A DNA stretch of 64,000 bases, taken from positions 563,489 through 627,488 of the forward strand of contig FZPE01000002.1 in the NCBI GenBank assembly GCA_900188465.1, written 5' to 3'. The position numbers and the translations under genes are program-made. Source of the stretch: Micrococcales bacterium KH10. Lineage in GTDB: Bacteria > Actinomycetota > Actinomycetes > Actinomycetales > Cellulomonadaceae. Below the pieces are notes generated by a model. That model was not told the origin of the DNA and did not search any database. It saw only the letters and a program-made list of their open reading frames with translations. Positions 47,148 through 57,731 of this stretch are shown here, one piece after another (position 1 is the first letter of the stretch; each line of letters opens with the position of its first letter).

Positions 47148-49142
47148 GTGGCGATCCAAGCCGAGCAGAAAACCCTATCGGACGTGTTTCGGGGTGATGT
47201 GCGATACCGCATTCCGAACTTTCAACGCCCCTACTCCTGGACTTTTGACGAGGCCTATCAGTTAGTTGACGATCTCATCGCTGCCTGGCGGCGCAACGAT
47301 CCAAGCTACTTCCTCGGCTCAATAGTGTTGGTCCGGGAAGGTACAGAGAACGTTGCGGACGTGGTCGACGGTCAGCAACGGCTCACTACGATCGCACTGT
47401 TGTTGGCGACCTTGCGCGAAGCGACTGCAGTTGAGGCACGCCGTGCCGAGATCACAGAAATGCTGCAAACCAAGGAGAACTCGATCCGTGGCGTGGCAGC
47501 GGGAGCGCGGGTCCAACTTCGCCCCCAGGACCGTGATTTCTTCCAGCAGTACGTACTTGCCGAGTCTTTGGATCCAGTACGTAACTTACGTCCCAGCGAG
47601 CTTTCAAATACCGCTCAACGTAACCTGCGCACCAACCTCAACGCGATCCGTGAAGCACTCGACCCCATTGAGGAAGACGAAGAACTCTGGGCCTTCGTTC
47701 GCTACGCGGCAAGCACCGTGTACCTCGTCGTAGTCGAAACACAGGGCTTTGAGAACGCGCACCGCATCTTTGGGGTACTTAATACTCGTGGTTTGCCGTT
47801 GACCGCCACTGACATTTTCAAAGCGCGGGTCCTGGGACGGGTGCCCACAGACCAAGTTGATGTCTTTGCAGACGTGTGGGATGACGAGTTGGCCCCGTTG
47901 GACGAGCACCCTGACGCGTTCTTTCAGCACTTGCTCGTCTTGCAAACGAAGAATGCCACGAAGCGCGCGCTTATCGACGAGTTCACCCCAGTGATTGACA
48001 GGTATATCGAGCGCCATAGCGCACAGTCGTTTATTGAGGATGCGCTCGTTCCGAATATCCGTTCTTATATCGCGTTGACCACGGGTAACGGCTTGCCGGA
48101 GTCATGTCGGCAGGTGGTTGAGTTACTGCGGCAGTACACCTCGCAGGATTGGATTCCGGTTGCGATGTGGGCCGTTGCGACGGACATGGCGGAGTCGACG
48201 CGTGTCACGATCCTTGAAGGGCTTGAACGGATCTTCGGCGTCTATACGACGGCGGCCGTTTCTGGTGAGGCTCGCGGCGTGCGCATGGCGAAAATACTGC
48301 AAGACCTGGACCATGCGCGGGAGGAGAAGTCGCGCGACCTCTCGCATATATTCCGCGTCGACGACGACATCCGGTATCGGGCGATGTTGGCGATGAAGGG
48401 CCAATTGCCACGGGCGGGGATCCGAAAAGTCTTGTTGAACCGCGCGGAGATTCAATCCACTGGTCAGTGGCAGCCGTTTGCTCGCACGATCGCAGTCGCC
48501 AGCCTTGTAACGGGCCGATTCGTAGAACGGTTGGACGAGTCAGTCGACCCGGATTACTGGCGTACCAGGCTCGGTGCGCTCGCTTTGACGCAACGCAAAG
48601 CCAAGGACATCGAGAAGCAGAATACGTGGACGGAAGTTTCGCGGCTGCTGCAACCACCGTCTGGTCACCCTCGTGGAGTGGTTAACGACTGCTCCAGCAT
48701 TGAGGATCTGAATAAGTCAGTTTTAGATGCCCGGCAACTAGAGATTGTGAGCATGATCGCTGACTTTTGGGACATCAGACGCGACAGTGATGACGTTGAC
48801 CTCGTCAAACTTACTGAGGGTGAACTCGTCGAAGCGCGCGGTGGTGCGAGCCTTGCCCGAACGCGTCGGGCGCGCCTTGCAGATGTGGTGAACTCAGGAA
48901 TTCTGTCGCCAGGCGATGTTTTGGTCTGGAAACGACCGCAGAAGGGTGATGAGTATCGGGTGACCGTGACAGAGTTTGGCCAGTTGGAGCTTGAGGACGG
49001 TCAACTTGTTGATTCGGCGTCGTCGGCTTGCCGGGTCTTGACCGGTAGCACGGCGAGCGGACTCGACGTGTGGATCCGTAAGCAAGATGGTGCGCCCTTG
49101 CGCTCGTTGTGGCAAACCTACGAACGGCGGTTCGGACGATGA
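47148..49142 (+). CDS. GmrSD-like DUF262 protein with C-terminal RAMA domain
   Basis: 664-aa protein. Residues about 8-230 are a DUF262 NTPase-like domain (YRIPNFQRPYSW; DVVDGQQRLTT at 74-81). The middle follows the DUF1524 pattern (LGALALTQRKAKDIEKQNTW), but the HxxP nuclease motif expected before it is absent (GRFVERLDES), so the nuclease looks dead. Residues about 566-650 match a RAMA domain (LADVVNSGILSPGDVLVWKR; YRVTVTEFGQLELEDGQLVD), a module predicted to read modified DNA. The start is GTG 47148. The stop overlaps the helicase start (ATGA). Role inferred: sensing modified or unmodified DNA for the restriction locus. Confidence 0.82.
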   Translation: MAIQAEQKTLSDVFRGDVRYRIPNFQRPYSWTFDEAYQLVDDLIAAWRRNDPSYFLGSIVLVREGTENVADVVDGQQRLTTIALLLATLREATAVEARRAEITEMLQTKENSIRGVAAGARVQLRPQDRDFFQQYVLAESLDPVRNLRPSELSNTAQRNLRTNLNAIREALDPIEEDEELWAFVRYAASTVYLVVVETQGFENAHRIFGVLNTRGLPLTATDIFKARVLGRVPTDQVDVFADVWDDELAPLDEHPDAFFQHLLVLQTKNATKRALIDEFTPVIDRYIERHSAQSFIEDALVPNIRSYIALTTGNGLPESCRQVVELLRQYTSQDWIPVAMWAVATDMAESTRVTILEGLERIFGVYTTAAVSGEARGVRMAKILQDLDHAREEKSRDLSHIFRVDDDIRYRAMLAMKGQLPRAGIRKVLLNRAEIQSTGQWQPFARTIAVASLVTGRFVERLDESVDPDYWRTRLGALALTQRKAKDIEKQNTWTEVSRLLQPPSGHPRGVVNDCSSIEDLNKSVLDARQLEIVSMIADFWDIRRDSDDVDLVKLTEGELVEARGGASLARTRRARLADVVNSGILSPGDVLVWKRPQKGDEYRVTVTEFGQLELEDGQLVDSASSACRVLTGSTASGLDVWIRKQDGAPLRSLWQTYERRFGR

Positions 49143-52054
49143 CCGTGCGGAGCAAGATCACCGACTATCAAGCCAAGTACTTCGCCCACGAACTTCAGCG
49201 CAGTTACGCCAACGACCATGTCGGCAAACTTGCGGGACTGCTCTTTGACGCTCAGGTTGAGCCGAAACCACACCAGATCGATGCCGCCCTCTTTGTACTG
49301 CAGACGCCTTTTTTGCGCGGCGTGATCCTTGCTGATGAGGTCGGCTTGGGTAAGACGATTGAGGCGGGCATTGTCCTGTCACAGTATTGGGCGGAACGAC
49401 GACGTAATGTCCTGATCATCGCGCCATCGAGTCTACGGCAACAGTGGCAGCAGGAACTATACGAGAAGTTTCTGATTCCCTCACAGATCCTCGATTCACA
49501 GTCGAAGGACGCTTTGCTAGTTGACCTCGGTGCACGCTCCGCTCAGGTTCTGATTTGTTCATACGAGTTTGCCCGGCGTTACGAGTCGTCATTACTGCGA
49601 TCGTGGGATTTACTCATCGCAGACGAGGCCCACCGGCTCCGTAACTATTGGACTGGTCGAACTAAAGTTGCTGAAGCAGTCGCGCATATCAGTAGCGGTG
49701 CGCATAAGACGGTTTTGCTTACCGCAACGCCGTTGCAGAACCGGCTTGAGGAACTCTATGGTTTGGTTTCAGTTTTCGACCCAGGCTATTTCCACTCGCT
49801 TGAGGCGTTCCGTGAGCGGTACATCAAGCAACGTCCGTTCTTGGAGGAAGACCTCAGTGAACGAGTGGCGACGATTTCCAAACGCACATTGCGTCGTGAT
49901 GCAGACAAGTACATTCACTTCACTCAGCGGTTGCCGCTGACTGTTGAGTTCACGCCATCACCAGACGAGGCCCGTCTTTATGAGCTGGTGAGCGACTACT
50001 TGCAGCGTGACGAATTGTTCGCTTTCGCTGGCAGTCAGCGACATCTGGCCGCGCTGATTATTCGTAAGCGCCTCGGCTCATCTACTTATGCGGTGGCCAG
50101 CACGTTGGAACGAATCGCCAACCGGCTGTCCGACGAGGTCGCTATGGGGCACCATCGGCACAACCGAGGTGGGATCTTCACCGAAGATTTCGCCGCGGAT
50201 GATGAACTCACTGGTGAGGAGATCGAGGCCGCCGAACAGGTCAGTGATCGGCAGAACGGCGCTTTTGGTCCCGGATCGGATGTTGACGGTCCGCTTAGCG
50301 AGGCCGAGTTGGCTGCGATGCGCGCTGAAGTTGCAGAATTGCGTGAATACGCTGCATTGGCGCACTCGATCACCGTGAATCAGAAGGCCGTGCAACTCAA
50401 CGAGGCGTTGGACAAGGGCTTCGCAAAACTGCGCGAATTGGGTGCCGCTGAGAAGGCTATTATCTTCACTGAGTCGACTAAGACCCAGGAGTATCTCGCG
50501 CGTTCGCTGCGTGACGCGGGCCGAGGCGATGGACTCGTCCTCTTCAATGGCTCGAATAACGCACCGGAGCAGACTGCGATCTACCGGGCATGGCTCAAAG
50601 CCAATCAGGGTAGCGATCTGGTCACTGGAATCGGCACTGTTGATCGGCGCAAGGCCCTCGTCGACTACTTCCGTGATGAGGGCACCATCATGATTGCGAC
50701 AGAAGCTGCTGCGGAGGGTATCAACCTGCAGTTTTGTTCCATGCTCGTCAACTATGACCTGCCGTGGAATCCGCAGCGGGTCGAACAACGTATCGGGCGC
50801 GTGCATCGTTTCGGGCAGAAGCACAACGTTGTGGTGGTGAACTTCTTCAACAAGGGCAACGTTGCTGAGCAGCGCATCCTGCAACTGTTGACGGACAAGT
50901 TCAAGTTGTTTACCGATGTCTTTGGTGCCAGCGACGAGGTGCTTGGAGCCATTGAGGATGGCATTGATTTTGAGAAGAAGATCAGTGAGATCCTCGCCAA
51001 CTGCCGGACTGCCGACGACCTTGATGCAGCATTCAGGGAGTTAGAGAGTCAGTACGAGGACGAGATATCTCGGGAGATGTCGGTTGCCAAAGCCAAGGTG
51101 TTCGACAACCTCGACCCGGGCGTGCAAGACCGCCTGAAAGCTTACGACGCTGCGTCGGGCGAGGTACTCAACAAATTTGAACGACTACTACTGGATGTCA
51201 CGCAACATGAACTAGCCGATTTTGCGACATTTGAAGATGATGCGCGCGTCTTTGAATTGCATGTCGAACCAACGGCAGATGTCCCACTTGGCCGCTATTT
51301 CTTTAAGTCGAAGCCGCAACCGGGTGCTCACCAATACCGCTACGCGAGTCCGTTGGCGCAGTATGTCTTGGAGGCCGCGAAGGCGCATGAGACACCTGCC
51401 TGTGAATTGACGTTTTCGGTCGGGCAATCGTCACGAGCTAGCACGGCGGTCAAGGAGTTGATCGGGGCTAGCGGTGAGATGACGGTGAACCTACTGACTT
51501 TCCGTATGAAGGCCGGGGACGAGGACGTCACCGAGTCTTATATGCTCGCGGGTGCCCTTGCGGATGATGGTCGGTGGTTGGATCACGAGTACGTTGGTGA
51601 CATCCTGAACCTGGCATGCGTTGAGGTTGAGACACCTTCTGTTGCGGTGGATCGCGTGCGGTTCGTGCCGCATCTAGATGACCAGCGTTCACGGTTCCAG
51701 AAGGAAGTGCAGGTGCGCAATGCGCGTTACTACGACCAGCAAGAAGAACTGATTCATCGCAACCGCCAGGACCGTAAGGCGGAGCATGAGCGGGTGATTG
51801 ACGAGTACCGCGCGAAGGAAAAAGAAGCCCGCAAACTTGCCGCCAAGTCCGACGATCCGATGGAACGGAACCGATATAAGAAGCAGGCTCGCCGGTGGGA
51901 GGATCGTCGCGAGGACGCTGATGAAGAGTTCCGAATAGAGCACAAGAAATTACGCGATGAAGCCGATAAGTTTTTGGAGTTGATCGAGCAAGCGCTGCAG
52001 GGTGAGGAAGAAACCGAGCATCTCTTTACGGTTCGCTGGCGAATCGTTCCGTAA
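49139..52054 (+). CDS. SNF2-type DNA helicase/translocase
   Basis: 971-aa RapA/HepA-like SF2 ATPase. Motif I DEVGLGKT (66-73), DEAH box ADEAHRLRN (161-169), motif III LLTATPLQN, motif V EAAAEGINLQ and motif VI RVEQRIGRVHRFGQ are all intact. A long acidic and charged C-terminal extension ends in a coiled coil (about 860-950, rich in KEKEARKLAAK). ATG 49139 overlaps the upstream stop by ATGA. It is not a standard type III subunit; SNF2 ATPases of this kind accompany methyltransferases in systems such as class 1 DISARM (DrmD), but no drmA/drmB is present here. Confidence 0.88.
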   Translation: MTVRSKITDYQAKYFAHELQRSYANDHVGKLAGLLFDAQVEPKPHQIDAALFVLQTPFLRGVILADEVGLGKTIEAGIVLSQYWAERRRNVLIIAPSSLRQQWQQELYEKFLIPSQILDSQSKDALLVDLGARSAQVLICSYEFARRYESSLLRSWDLLIADEAHRLRNYWTGRTKVAEAVAHISSGAHKTVLLTATPLQNRLEELYGLVSVFDPGYFHSLEAFRERYIKQRPFLEEDLSERVATISKRTLRRDADKYIHFTQRLPLTVEFTPSPDEARLYELVSDYLQRDELFAFAGSQRHLAALIIRKRLGSSTYAVASTLERIANRLSDEVAMGHHRHNRGGIFTEDFAADDELTGEEIEAAEQVSDRQNGAFGPGSDVDGPLSEAELAAMRAEVAELREYAALAHSITVNQKAVQLNEALDKGFAKLRELGAAEKAIIFTESTKTQEYLARSLRDAGRGDGLVLFNGSNNAPEQTAIYRAWLKANQGSDLVTGIGTVDRRKALVDYFRDEGTIMIATEAAAEGINLQFCSMLVNYDLPWNPQRVEQRIGRVHRFGQKHNVVVVNFFNKGNVAEQRILQLLTDKFKLFTDVFGASDEVLGAIEDGIDFEKKISEILANCRTADDLDAAFRELESQYEDEISREMSVAKAKVFDNLDPGVQDRLKAYDAASGEVLNKFERLLLDVTQHELADFATFEDDARVFELHVEPTADVPLGRYFFKSKPQPGAHQYRYASPLAQYVLEAAKAHETPACELTFSVGQSSRASTAVKELIGASGEMTVNLLTFRMKAGDEDVTESYMLAGALADDGRWLDHEYVGDILNLACVEVETPSVAVDRVRFVPHLDDQRSRFQKEVQVRNARYYDQQEELIHRNRQDRKAEHERVIDEYRAKEKEARKLAAKSDDPMERNRYKKQARRWEDRREDADEEFRIEHKKLRDEADKFLELIEQALQGEEETEHLFTVRWRIVP

Positions 52055-52100
52055 CTAGGCGAGTTAAGCATGCATCACTATATGACAGGAATTGTCGCTA

Positions 52101-53995
<1,895 letters not shown>

Positions 53996-53997
53996 TC

Positions 53998-56900
53998 ATG
54001 GCAGATGCAAAGCAACAGGGTGCTGGCTTCCAGTTTGACGCTGACCAGCCCTACCAACTCGCTGCCATTCGATCGGTCGTGGATCTCTTTGACGGACAGC
54101 CCACTGATTCCGCAAGCATTATCACCACACTCAAAGGCAGGATCTCGGAATCCGTTGCGGAACCAGACCAACTAGAAGGCGTCAGTGCGGCTGCCATCGC
54201 CGATGCGGAACGTGCGGCAGAGATCGGAGCCATCGGTAACAACCTTGTGCTTGACCATGATCTGGTCCTTGCAAACCTGCAGCAGGTGCAGAACGACAAC
54301 GGTCTGGAGGTAGTTCCGAACCTCTATGGTGATGCACTCGACTTCGACATCGAGATGGAAACCGGTACCGGGAAAACGTATGTGTATTTGCGGACGATCT
54401 TCGAACTCGCAGTGAAGTACAACTTCACCAAATTCGTGATCCTGGTTCCAAGCGTGGCCATCCGCGAAGGTGTTGACACCAGCATTCGGTTGATGCGCCC
54501 GCATTTCGAGCACCTCTACAAACCCCAGGGAATCACGTTCGACTCATCGGTATACAGCGGAAAGACTGCCGAAGAAGTCCAGTCCTTCGCCACATCAACC
54601 AATGTGCAAATCATCATCATGACGATCGATTCGATTCGCGGCACCGCGAACACTCGCATCATCCATCAAAATCGCGACAAACTGAACGGGCTGCGTCCTA
54701 TCGACTACCTGAAAGCAACGCGGCCCGTCGTCATCATGGACGAGCCGCAGAACATGGAATCGAAATTGTCGCAGTCGGCGGTAAGCGAACTCACACCGTC
54801 ATTCACACTGCGCTACAGCGCGACACACAAGACGAGGCGGAACGTTGTCTATCGGCTCGACCCGGTTGACGCACACGACAAAGGCCTCGTGAAGCAGATC
54901 GTCGTAGCAGACGTGCGACAACAGGGTTCGGACGCGACGCCTTACATCAAATTGATCGAAGTCAAACGTGAACCGACCTGGCGGGCGCGATTGGAACTGT
55001 CCTGCCGCAAGGCTGGCGGCGAACTTGAACGTCGAATCGTCAACGTCAAGCCAAATCAGGAACTGTCTGACGAGCGGCTGACCAACAACCCGGTCTATGA
55101 GGGGTGGCGTGTCATGAGCGATATGAACATCGCCTATGACGGACAGCCCGGAAGCGTCGAGCTGAACCTGCACGGCGTGCTGTACGAAGGTGAAAGCATC
55201 GGTACTTCGACAGGTGCTATCTACAAAGAAATGATTCGTGAAACCATTCGGGAGCATCTGCGCAAGGAACTTATGCTTCGGCAACGTGGCATCAAAGTGC
55301 TCAGCTTGTTCTTCGTAGACAAAGTCGCTAACTATCTTGGCGACGGTGTGAATAACGCTGATGCAAATGGCGACTTCGTGCGGTGGTTCGACGAAGCATT
55401 CATCGAAGAGCAGGCCCGCAATCCCCGGTACTCAGACTTGCTTCCCCATGATCCGCGAGATCTGCGTCGCGCTTACTTCGCAGAACTCAAAGGCAAAAAA
55501 GGTTCGCCGGATACCTTGATTGATTCCAAAGAGGATCGCCCCACTGTGCGCGACAACGACGCCTACGAACTCATCATGCGAGCCAAAGAGCGTTTGCTCG
55601 ACCAGGATGAGCCCGTCAGGTTCATCTTCAGTCACTCAGCACTGCGTGAAGGCTGGGATAACCCGAACGTCTTCCAGATCTGCACACTGCGTGAGATGGG
55701 GACGGAAACCGAACGCCGCCAAACTCTTGGACGGGGTTTGCGGCTTCCGGTAGCCCAAACTGATGAGGGCTATGTACGTGTCGCGGATCAAGGTGTGGCG
55801 TCTTTGACCGTTGTGGCGAATGAGACGTATCAGAAATTCGCTCAAGAACTTCAGAAGGAATACAAGAAAGACGGCGTTGAGATCGGGCGGGTTCGGCGCA
55901 GTGAGTTTTCAAAGTTGGCTTGGCAAGATGAACACGGTGCACTCACCGATGAACAGTTCGGGTACGAACGTTCTGAGGAAGTATGGGAGCACCTACTTAA
56001 ACAAGGCTTCTTGGATCGAGAAGGCGTTGTCTCTGCGAAGTTCCAGCCAAATACGATCGATTTCAGTTTGAACTTACCTGCCGATTTCATCTGGGCTGAG
56101 CCTGCCATCGTCGAACTGATCGACCGTGCCCGTGATATTCACCGATATGTGAAACCAGCAAGCAAGCGGCATCCGCGTACGCTCAACAAGCAGGTCTATT
56201 CAACGCCTGAGTTCGACGATTTTTGGCACAAGATTAGTCAGCGAACAACCTACCGGGTCACGGTTGACCGCGACGTGTTGATCGGTCGTGCAGTCAAGGA
56301 ACTCAAGGCTGCGCCTAAGATCGAGCCGCTGCGGATCCAAGTTACCCGCGCTGGAATCAAACTACGCCGCGGTGGCACCAAGGGTGAGGAGCTCGGTACT
56401 CGCTCAGCAGACCTACGTGGCAGTTACGACTTGCCGGACATCATTGCAGAACTGCAATCAGCGACTAATCTGACTCGCAAGACGATCATCGATATCCTGA
56501 CTCGTAGTGGTCGACTTTCCGAGTTCATCGCCAACCCCAATGACTTCATTGCCCAGGTCAAACGCATTCTGCAAACAGAACTGCGCACCATTTTGGTCGA
56601 TGGGGTCCAGTACGAGAGGATCGCGGGATCAGTATACGAATTGCGTGAGTTGCAAGAACACGGGCTGGAGGAGAAAGAGCGGTTTCTTGACCAGATGTAT
56701 CAGGTGCAGAACACGCACAAGACTGACTTTGACTATGTCCTATTCGATTCCGATGTGGAACGCCAGTTTGCGGAATTACTCGACACCCGCGAAGACGTCA
56801 AACTGTTCATGAAACTCCCCGCCAGGTTCAAGATTGACACCCCGGTTGGTCGATACAACCCTGACTGGGCGATCATCAAACAGGAGGATGGGGAAGACAG

Positions 56901-57051
56901 GGTCTACATGATTCGTGAGACCAAGGGGACGCTCGACGAATCAAAGTTGCGTCCAATTGAGCGCGCGAAGGTCCGTTCTGCGAGGCAGCATTTCAAGGCT
57001 CTAGAAATCGATGATTATGCGCTGGCTGCGCCGGGAAACTGGAACCTTTAG
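53998..57051 (+). CDS. res: Type III restriction subunit (Res), helicase-nuclease
   Basis: 1,017-aa SF2 translocase with a C-terminal endonuclease. Walker A METGTGKTY (about 118-126), DEAD-like MDEPQNMES (about 246), motif VI region TLGRGLRLPV. The nuclease is a PD-(D/E)xK type: NPDWAIIKQ followed by YMIRETKG (about 950-975). ATG 53998 is 2 nt after the mod stop. In known type III systems Res cleaves only in complex with Mod, so it should be silent whenever Mod is OFF. Its stop overlaps the convergent PIN gene stop. Confidence 0.92.
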   Translation: MADAKQQGAGFQFDADQPYQLAAIRSVVDLFDGQPTDSASIITTLKGRISESVAEPDQLEGVSAAAIADAERAAEIGAIGNNLVLDHDLVLANLQQVQNDNGLEVVPNLYGDALDFDIEMETGTGKTYVYLRTIFELAVKYNFTKFVILVPSVAIREGVDTSIRLMRPHFEHLYKPQGITFDSSVYSGKTAEEVQSFATSTNVQIIIMTIDSIRGTANTRIIHQNRDKLNGLRPIDYLKATRPVVIMDEPQNMESKLSQSAVSELTPSFTLRYSATHKTRRNVVYRLDPVDAHDKGLVKQIVVADVRQQGSDATPYIKLIEVKREPTWRARLELSCRKAGGELERRIVNVKPNQELSDERLTNNPVYEGWRVMSDMNIAYDGQPGSVELNLHGVLYEGESIGTSTGAIYKEMIRETIREHLRKELMLRQRGIKVLSLFFVDKVANYLGDGVNNADANGDFVRWFDEAFIEEQARNPRYSDLLPHDPRDLRRAYFAELKGKKGSPDTLIDSKEDRPTVRDNDAYELIMRAKERLLDQDEPVRFIFSHSALREGWDNPNVFQICTLREMGTETERRQTLGRGLRLPVAQTDEGYVRVADQGVASLTVVANETYQKFAQELQKEYKKDGVEIGRVRRSEFSKLAWQDEHGALTDEQFGYERSEEVWEHLLKQGFLDREGVVSAKFQPNTIDFSLNLPADFIWAEPAIVELIDRARDIHRYVKPASKRHPRTLNKQVYSTPEFDDFWHKISQRTTYRVTVDRDVLIGRAVKELKAAPKIEPLRIQVTRAGIKLRRGGTKGEELGTRSADLRGSYDLPDIIAELQSATNLTRKTIIDILTRSGRLSEFIANPNDFIAQVKRILQTELRTILVDGVQYERIAGSVYELRELQEHGLEEKERFLDQMYQVQNTHKTDFDYVLFDSDVERQFAELLDTREDVKLFMKLPARFKIDTPVGRYNPDWAIIKQEDGEDRVYMIRETKGTLDESKLRPIERAKVRSARQHFKALEIDDYALAAPGNWNL

Positions 57052-57461
57052 CCGTCCCAAGGATTGATGATTTCTACGTCGGCTCCTTCGAAGTCGCGAG
57101 TGTTTCTTGTAGCCACCGCATAACCGTGCGCGCGGCATATTGAAACAATCATCGTGTCTTCCACGCTCACTGAATGTCCCGTTGCTTCCCGATTTGATCG
57201 AATGTCTGCATAGTGTCGGGCCGCGGCGTCGTCAAATGGCAAGAGCCGGGTTCTGGCTCCTTGAAGAGTCCGTTCAATTTGAACGGTGATGGAATCACGC
57301 CGTTTTCCTTGAGGCAGCCGTCTAGCGCCGTGGAATAGTTCAGCGATACTGATCGATGTGATGGCGATCTCGGAGTCGTTATCGAGTAGCCATTGAATGA
57401 CCCGAGGGTTTGGCAGTGCCTTCAGTGGTTCAGAAAGCACGTTGGTGTCGACGACGATCAC
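57048..57461 (-). CDS. vapC: PIN-domain toxin (FitB-like), module 2
   Basis: 137-aa PIN ribonuclease. VVDTNVLSEPLKALPNPRVI and ISIAELFHG hold the first two acidic residues; SVEDTMIVSICRAHG and ATRNTRDFEG complete the site, ending INPWDG, a FitB-type ending. It overlaps its antitoxin by 4 nt and its stop overlaps that of res on the opposite strand. Confidence 0.9.
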   Translation of the reverse strand: MIVVDTNVLSEPLKALPNPRVIQWLLDNDSEIAITSISIAELFHGARRLPQGKRRDSITVQIERTLQGARTRLLPFDDAAARHYADIRSNREATGHSVSVEDTMIVSICRAHGYAVATRNTRDFEGADVEIINPWDG

Positions 57462-57685
57462 GACAGATCCACTTCACGCGCGACAGAACGTGCTGGTAAC
57501 TCGAAATCGCCGCGCAGACTTTCAGTGCCGCTGATCCATTCAGCCATCAATCCGCGACGAGGGTTGACGGCTGACTCGAGGATTGCTCGGGCTTCAGCTT
57601 CCATCGAGCGATTACTGTTCGCAGCGCGCACCTTGAGCGCTTTACGAGTTTCCTCGGGAAGACCTCGGATAGTAATTGTTGCCAT
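57458..57685 (-). CDS. FitA-like antitoxin, module 2
   Basis: 75-aa ribbon-helix-helix antitoxin. MATITIRGLPEETRKALKVR is the DNA-binding part and SMEAEARAILESAV the second helix; the C-terminal tail GDFELPARSVAREVDL should bind the PIN toxin. ATG 57685 is chosen over an upstream frame start because it begins the conserved RHH strand and follows GGTGGTGATC. The palindrome at 57705-57731 lies just upstream. Confidence 0.87.
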   Translation of the reverse strand: MATITIRGLPEETRKALKVRAANSNRSMEAEARAILESAVNPRRGLMAEWISGTESLRGDFELPARSVAREVDLS

Positions 57686-57704
57686 GAGGATCACCACCTT
57701 TGAC

Positions 57705-57731
57705 GACGATGCTGTCAATGCTAGCATCGTC
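57705..57731. promoter_or_regulatory. Operator of TA module 2
   Basis: GACGATGCT (57705-57713) and AGCATCGTC (57723-57731) are a perfect 9-bp inverted repeat. It overlaps the stop codon of the upstream 675-aa gene, so it could act as an operator or as an attenuating hairpin. Confidence 0.65.
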
